From: an uncultured Planctomycetaceae bacterium
GTDB lineage: Bacteria > Planctomycetota > Planctomycetia > Planctomycetales > Planctomycetaceae
Assembly: GCA_937952455.1 (NCBI GenBank)
Contig: CALFYU010000612.1
Span: 1-9,362, forward strand
DNA length: 9,362 nucleotides
Direction: 5' to 3'
Positions 5,854 through 9,362 of this stretch are shown piece after piece (within the stretch, counting starts at the first letter, position 1; the number at the start of each line of letters is the position of its first letter). A program made the translations under genes and the position numbers. Under the pieces are notes generated by a model. That model did no database searches. It was not told the DNA's origin and saw only the letters and a list, made by a program, of their open reading frames with translations.

Positions 5854-7530
5854 ATGAACGAAACAAAGCGAACTTTGGTATTTGTCGGTGTCGCCGTCGT
5901 TTCCCTGATTGCGGCGGTGTTTGCCGCCCCGAAAATCAACGATCCCTTGGCCGACATGAACTTGGGGAGCGAGTTTTACCCCGACTTCAGCGATCCCACC
6001 AAGGCGGCCTCGTTGACAGTGGTCGTGTTCAACGACGACACCGCCCAGCGGCAGCAGTTCATCGTCGAGAACAACAACGGCACCTGGACGATTCCCTCGC
6101 ACAACAATTATCCCGCTGACGCCGCGGAGCGTTTGGCCAACACGGCTGCTTCGTTGATTGGCATCAAGCGGGACGGATTTCAAAGCCAATCGGCCGACAG
6201 CCACGAAGCTTTGGGGGTCGTCGATCCGCTCGACGACGATGTGTCGAAGCTCAAAGGCCGCGGGGACCGTTTGATTCTCAAAGATGCCAACGGTAACAAA
6301 CTCGTGGACTTTATCATCGGCAAACAGGTCGAAGGGCGTGACGGGTTTTACTACGTGCGTAAGGAAGACTCAAACGCCGTCTACATTGCGAAGCTGGACG
6401 TCGACCTGTCGACGCAGTTTTCCGACTGGGTCGAAACGGACCTGCTGAAGATGAACCGCGACGAAATCAAATCGGTCGACATCTACGACTATTCCATTGA
6501 CGAGACCAACGGCACCCTGAAAGAAGGGGAAACCAGCGAGTTGTCCCGGGAAAAATCGACTGACCCGTGGAAGCTGGCCGGGCTGGAGGAAGAGACGCAG
6601 GAATTGGACACGGCGAAGGTCAACTCGATGATCTCCGCCATGGATGAGTTGAAACTGATCGGTGTGCGTCCCAAGCCGGAGGGGATCAGCAATGACCTGA
6701 AGCTGAGCAAGGATGCGGCCCCCCGTACGCGAGAGGCTTTCAATGACCTGATCAGCCGCGGCTTTTTCCCCACCGAGCAAGGGCTGAAGTCCAACGAAGG
6801 TGAAATCGTCGTCACCACCACCAAGGGCGTGGAATACGTATTGCGATTCGGCGAAATCTTTACCGGTTCGGATCTGGAGATCGAAGCGGGCATCGAAAAG
6901 AACGCCAAGCAATCCAAAAACGAAGGTGAAGAGAAGGACGAAAGCGATGCCGACGACGGAGAGGGCGATAAGCAAGACGACGCAGGCGAGGAGGAGGAGG
7001 TCGAGGAGAGCAAGCAGGGGCGGTTCCTGTTCGCCTTCGCCCGGTTTAATGAAGCAGCGCTAGGCCCCAAACCGGTCGAACCGACTAAGCCCGAGGAAAC
7101 CCCGGCGGAAGAAAACGAGGACGAGAAGAAGCCCGACGACGAGAACGCGGCCGAAGAGAAGAAGGATGCGGAGACCGCCGACGCCGATGCGGACAAAGCC
7201 GACGCTGATGCGGACAAACCGGGCGCCGACAACGAAGGCGAAAAGGCAGACGAGAAGAAAGACGAACCGAAGCCGGATCTGCAGGCGGAGTACGAGAAGG
7301 CTCTCGCGAAGTATCAGACCGACCTGGCCGCATACGACAAGAAAGTCGAAGAGGGCCAGAAAGAGGTGGAGGAGCTCAACCGCCGGTTCGCCGAATGGTA
7401 TTACGTGATCTCCGAAGAGGCTTTCAAAAAGATCCGCCTCCGCCGCGACGAATTGGTCAAGCCCAAGGCCGCCGAGGAAAAGGACACCGACGCGTTGCTG
7501 AATCCCGGCACGCTGCCGGATTTGGAATAA
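5854..7530 (+). CDS. Membrane-anchored DUF4340-type protein, partner of the Gld-like ABC transporter
   Basis: This 558-aa protein starts at ATG 5854 with GAGG at 5843-5846 (7-nt spacing). A short N-terminus is followed by one hydrophobic segment (about 8-25), so the bulk should lie outside the cytoplasmic membrane. Residues about 48-345 carry the DUF4340 pattern: VVVFNDDTAQRQQFIVENNN with TWTIPSHNNYPADAAE, then YYVRKEDSNAVYIAKLDVDL with FSDWVETDLLKM (about 166-200), then VNSMISAMDELKLIGV. A beta-hairpin-like pair, GEIVVTTTKGVEYVLRFGE (316-334) and GRFLFAFARF (389-398), is split by an acidic Lys/Glu/Asp stretch (about 349-388). A second charged segment (about 407-476, including ADADADK repeats) precedes a helical coiled-coil-like part (about 476-536). 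DUF4340 genes commonly sit beside GldA- and GldG-type genes; the biochemical role is unknown. Assignment rests on motif recognition and gene order. Confidence 0.88.
   Translation: MNETKRTLVFVGVAVVSLIAAVFAAPKINDPLADMNLGSEFYPDFSDPTKAASLTVVVFNDDTAQRQQFIVENNNGTWTIPSHNNYPADAAERLANTAASLIGIKRDGFQSQSADSHEALGVVDPLDDDVSKLKGRGDRLILKDANGNKLVDFIIGKQVEGRDGFYYVRKEDSNAVYIAKLDVDLSTQFSDWVETDLLKMNRDEIKSVDIYDYSIDETNGTLKEGETSELSREKSTDPWKLAGLEEETQELDTAKVNSMISAMDELKLIGVRPKPEGISNDLKLSKDAAPRTREAFNDLISRGFFPTEQGLKSNEGEIVVTTTKGVEYVLRFGEIFTGSDLEIEAGIEKNAKQSKNEGEEKDESDADDGEGDKQDDAGEEEEVEESKQGRFLFAFARFNEAALGPKPVEPTKPEETPAEENEDEKKPDDENAAEEKKDAETADADADKADADADKPGADNEGEKADEKKDEPKPDLQAEYEKALAKYQTDLAAYDKKVEEGQKEVEELNRRFAEWYYVISEEAFKKIRLRRDELVKPKAAEEKDTDALLNPGTLPDLE
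7177..7218 (+). repeat. 21-bp tandem coding repeat in the charged linker
   Basis: Two adjacent 21-bp units at 7177-7197 and 7198-7218 differ at a single base (GCCGACGCC versus GCCGACGCT at the start) and encode ADADADK twice. They sit in the second acidic linker of the DUF4340-type protein and suggest recent local duplication. Confidence 0.8.
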
Positions 7531-7977
7531 TCCGCGAAGGCGGTCGATCAATTCGCTGTCCGCGAATAATCAATTCTCCGAAGCGCGCCTTGGCGAGGGT
7601 GGCATTGAGATGTGTTTCGGTACGCGATGCGCTCGATGGTGATTGATACACGGATTTGCGACTTCCGACAGCGCGCGGGTGTGAGAACCGTCAACGTGAG
7701 ACCGCTTGCGCCGCAGGATCGCCGGCATTGCCAGTCGGTCTGACCGCATGCTTTTTGTCGATGCGCTGCTTTACACCCGGGCTTCTCAATGGGGCGTCCT
7801 CGGTCCGCGAGCGATTTCGGCTCGGCAATGGACATATTGCGGCCATCGCCGTCGCCCGCGAAGGCCACAATCGCCCGAGGAAAAATGGTCCGGACCGGGA
7901 AATCGACCTATTCTTAAAGATATGAGCCTCAATTAGCGCTTTACGTTCATATTTGTCGAGATAAGGCGGGCCATGCT
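7531..7977. other. 447-bp intergenic gap with no recognisable gene
   Basis: Short open frames exist on both strands (for example 7656-7925 on +), but their translations are rich in Arg, Cys and Gly without any recognised domain and they overlap one another in different frames, as expected for non-coding GC-rich DNA. No intrinsic terminator is evident after the DUF4340 gene. A 10-bp perfect palindrome, GGTCCGGACC, lies at 7887-7896, 81 bp before the next start codon. This is a frequency easily reached by chance. AAGG at 7963-7966 is a plausible Shine-Dalgarno for the gene at 7978. Confidence 0.55.
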
Positions 7978-9066
7978 ATGAGAATCAACGGTGTTTTAGT
8001 GGTGTCGCTATGCGCTTGCTCCACTGCATTTTCCCAAGACGTTGGAGACAAGGTCTTTACGATCGAGAAAGCGGAGCTAAAGAGCAGCGCGGATGTGGTG
8101 GGGACGACAGAATTTGGTGACTTGCTAGAAATTGAGCTGATCCAGGGAAAATGGTTCCTGGTAAACAATAAGGGGGCCCGGGGATGGATCGACCGCGAGA
8201 AAGTCGCGTTACCGGACCAAGCTGTCCAGGAGTTTTCTGGCAAAATTGAGGTCGATCCTAAGAATTCGAGGAACTATCACATGCGGGCCACAGCAAAGTA
8301 CCATTTGGGTGGCCGTGATTCTGCCATTGCCGATTGGACGGAAGCAATACGACTGCAGCCGCTGGCAATTTATTTCTTTAATCGCGGCTCCGTTCGCATC
8401 GAAAACGGCGACGTGGACAGCGCGATTTCTGATTTTGACGAGGCGATTCGGACCGAGCCCCGTGTGGTCTATTTCTATGCGAGCCGGGGCATTGCTTGGA
8501 ATGCCAAAGGCGAATACGACAAGGCCATTTCCGACTTCGACCGTGCGATTCGCCTCGCTCCCAAGTTTTTCGTCGCGATCAACGCACGCGGCAATGCCTG
8601 GCAGAATAAAAGAGAATACGACAAGGCGATTGCCGATTACAACCAAGTGCTTCGCATCAATCCTCGGTTCGCCTTGGCATACAACAATCGGGGCAACGCG
8701 TGGGCCCTGATGATGGAGTACGATAAGGCAATCGCCGACTACACGGAAGCGATTCGCCTCGATCCGAAATACGTGGACCCGTACAACGGACGCGGCTGGT
8801 TGTATGCGACTTGTCCCGTCGCTCAGTTCCGCAACGGCAGCCAGGCGATACGTGATGCGCCACGGGCCTGTGAACTGTCCGCTTGGAAAGAACCAAACAA
8901 AATCAGCACGCTCGCCGCTGCCTATGCTGAAAGTGGTGAATTCGCCACTGCAGTGGAATGGCAACAAAAAGCGATCGGCCTGTCAGCGGAGAATCAGAAA
9001 GCCGATTACCTCGCTCGTCTCGATCTGTACAACACCGGTCAGCCGTATCGAGAGCAGCCGAAGTAG
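7978..9066 (+). CDS. Secreted SH3-like / tetratricopeptide repeat protein
   Basis: This is a 362-aa protein. Residues 1-20 (MRINGVLVVSLCACSTAFSQ) look like a Sec signal peptide with cleavage near AFS-Q; LCAC is not a good lipobox because of Cys at -2. Residues about 22-78 form a small beta domain of the bacterial SH3 type (GTTEFGDLLEIELIQGKWFL, then GARGWIDREKV). TPR units follow near 97-128, 131-162, 165-196, 199-230 and 233-264, with the repeating phrase YDKAIxDYxxAIRLxP, then a divergent one (about 269-300) and a last one near 309-340. The C-terminal pattern, with ATCP, ACELSAWKEPNKISTLAAAY and LDLYNTGQPYRE, recurs in planctomycete TPR proteins. TPRs normally mount protein-protein contacts, so an envelope scaffold is likely; the partner is unknown. 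The start at 7978 is preceded by AAGG at 7963-7966. The ATG at 7973 is in another frame and stops at once. It is separated from the transporter by 447 bp, so functional linkage is not implied. Confidence 0.9.
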   Translation: MRINGVLVVSLCACSTAFSQDVGDKVFTIEKAELKSSADVVGTTEFGDLLEIELIQGKWFLVNNKGARGWIDREKVALPDQAVQEFSGKIEVDPKNSRNYHMRATAKYHLGGRDSAIADWTEAIRLQPLAIYFFNRGSVRIENGDVDSAISDFDEAIRTEPRVVYFYASRGIAWNAKGEYDKAISDFDRAIRLAPKFFVAINARGNAWQNKREYDKAIADYNQVLRINPRFALAYNNRGNAWALMMEYDKAIADYTEAIRLDPKYVDPYNGRGWLYATCPVAQFRNGSQAIRDAPRACELSAWKEPNKISTLAAAYAESGEFATAVEWQQKAIGLSAENQKADYLARLDLYNTGQPYREQPK

Positions 9067-9069
9067 TGA

Positions 9070-9115
9070 CGTTGCGGTGCTTCGCTGCGGCCGTCATTCA
9101 CACCGCAACGGTTTT
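9070..9115 (+). terminator. Possible terminator after the TPR gene
   Basis: CGTTGCGGTG (9070-9079) and CACCGCAACG (9101-9110) are a perfect 10-bp inverted repeat with a 21-nt loop, beginning three bases after the TAG stop of the TPR gene and followed by G and four T residues (9112-9115). The long stem and position fit a terminator; the large loop and short T run are weak points. A competing small hairpin, CAACG/CGTTG (9106-9110 with 9116-9120), overlaps its 3' arm. Confidence 0.45.
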
Positions 9116-9209
9116 CGTTGCCAACGAACAATCGCGTATTGGACCCCGCGAGCGGCACCGTAGATGCATCGCATCAAGCAAGCGAAGGCAGCCTGATTTT
9201 GGCGTGCCC

Positions 9210-9247
9210 CTCATCCATGGGATGAGCAGATGCCATCATGCATGGCA
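9210..9247. other. Two small hairpins between the TPR gene and the tRNA
   Basis: CTCATCC-ATG-GGATGAG (9210-9226) and TGCCAT-CATGC-ATGGCA (9231-9247) are perfect stems with short loops. On the - strand they lie 24-61 nt downstream of the tRNA 3' end, where they could assist 3' processing or termination of the tRNA transcript. Neither is followed by a T run on either strand. Confidence 0.35.
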
Positions 9248-9270
9248 GCAACCAGTTGGTCGCCACGAAG

Positions 9271-9344
9271 TACCCCCGACGGGATTCGAACCAGTAACCT
9301 TCGGCTTCGGAGGCCGACGCTCTATCCAATTGAGCTACGGGGGC
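9271..9344 (-). tRNA. tRNA-Arg, anticodon CCG
   Basis: Read on the - strand, a 74-nt cloverleaf folds with acceptor arms GCCCCCG/CGGGGGT (a G-U wobble at pair 1-72), D stem GCTC/GAGC, anticodon stem TCGGC/GCCGA with loop CTCCGAA, a 5-nt variable loop AGGTT, and T loop TTCGAAT. The anticodon CCG is the complement of 9308-9310 and reads CGG (Arg). The discriminator is A (9271) and CCA is not encoded. The T stem ACTGG/CCCGT has one U-C mismatch at position 51-63 (bases 9293 and 9281), where a G-C pair is usual. The remaining arms are intact, so it is probably a working tRNA. It converges on the TPR gene. Confidence 0.93.
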
Positions 9345-9362
9345 CGTTCTTTCTGACGTCGT

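Noticed and set aside
6489..7232. 247-codon Ser-rich - strand frame
   Set aside because: Ser-rich antisense reading of the Glu/Asp/Lys linker; no domain and wholly inside the DUF4340-type gene.
7060..7551. 163-codon - strand frame giving a very hydrophobic, membrane-like product
   Set aside because: It is the antisense of GAG/GAC/AAG-rich codons of the acidic linker, which always reads as Leu/Val/Phe. The sense gene is well supported.
7656..7936. Overlapping small + strand frames in the 447-bp gap
   Set aside because: No recognised motif, no clear ribosome binding site, and two frames overlap with equal quality.
9271..9344. Integration site of a genomic island at the tRNA
   Set aside because: No integrase gene and no second copy of the tRNA 3' end occur in the window.
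8958..9356. 132-codon + strand frame ending in PPTGFEPVTFGFGGRR
   Set aside because: The tail is the reverse reading of a tRNA gene, a well-known source of false protein annotations; the first part overlaps the TPR gene in another frame.

Overview
The window looks like chromosomal DNA of a Planctomycetes bacterium. This is inference, from the GC-rich but not extreme composition, the large charged extracytoplasmic proteins, the fusion of a GldF-type permease with a GldG-type domain, a signal-peptide/SH3-like/TPR protein of a kind common in that phylum, and short palindromic repeats between genes. All five protein genes run on the + strand. A tRNA-Arg lies on the - strand at the right edge.

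Left part (1-1545): the 3' portion of a gene that enters from outside the window. It encodes a long acidic, Glu/Pro/Lys-rich linker with an exact 15-bp minisatellite, then a C-terminal region resembling the end of PpiD/SurA-type folding factors. A 368-bp gap without a gene follows.

Centre (1914-7530): a three-gene ABC-2 type transport locus. It has an ATPase with all nucleotide-binding motifs (244 aa), a fused permease/auxiliary protein (893 aa: ABC-2 permease, GldG-like extracytoplasmic domain, coiled coil, C-terminal membrane anchor), and a membrane-anchored DUF4340-type protein (558 aa) with two charged low-complexity segments. Families of this kind occur together in the Gld (gliding motility) ABC transporter of Bacteroidetes and as an uncharacterised trio elsewhere. 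No other gliding gene is present here, so the substrate and role are unknown. The ATPase and permease genes are 165 bp apart. The permease and DUF4340 genes are separated by 358 bp packed with repeats: a triple 11-bp repeat, a 7-bp-stem hairpin, a 16-bp inverted repeat whose left arm forms a terminator-like hairpin, and a 14-bp palindrome near the next start codon.

Right part (7531-9362): a 447-bp gap with no recognisable gene, then a secreted or envelope protein with an N-terminal SH3-like domain and about seven TPR motifs. After it come a terminator-like inverted repeat, two small hairpins and the convergent tRNA-Arg(CCG), which has an unusual U-C mismatch in its T stem.

The most interesting content is the GldA / GldF-GldG fusion / DUF4340 locus as an undescribed envelope ABC system, and the dense repeat cluster inside it.
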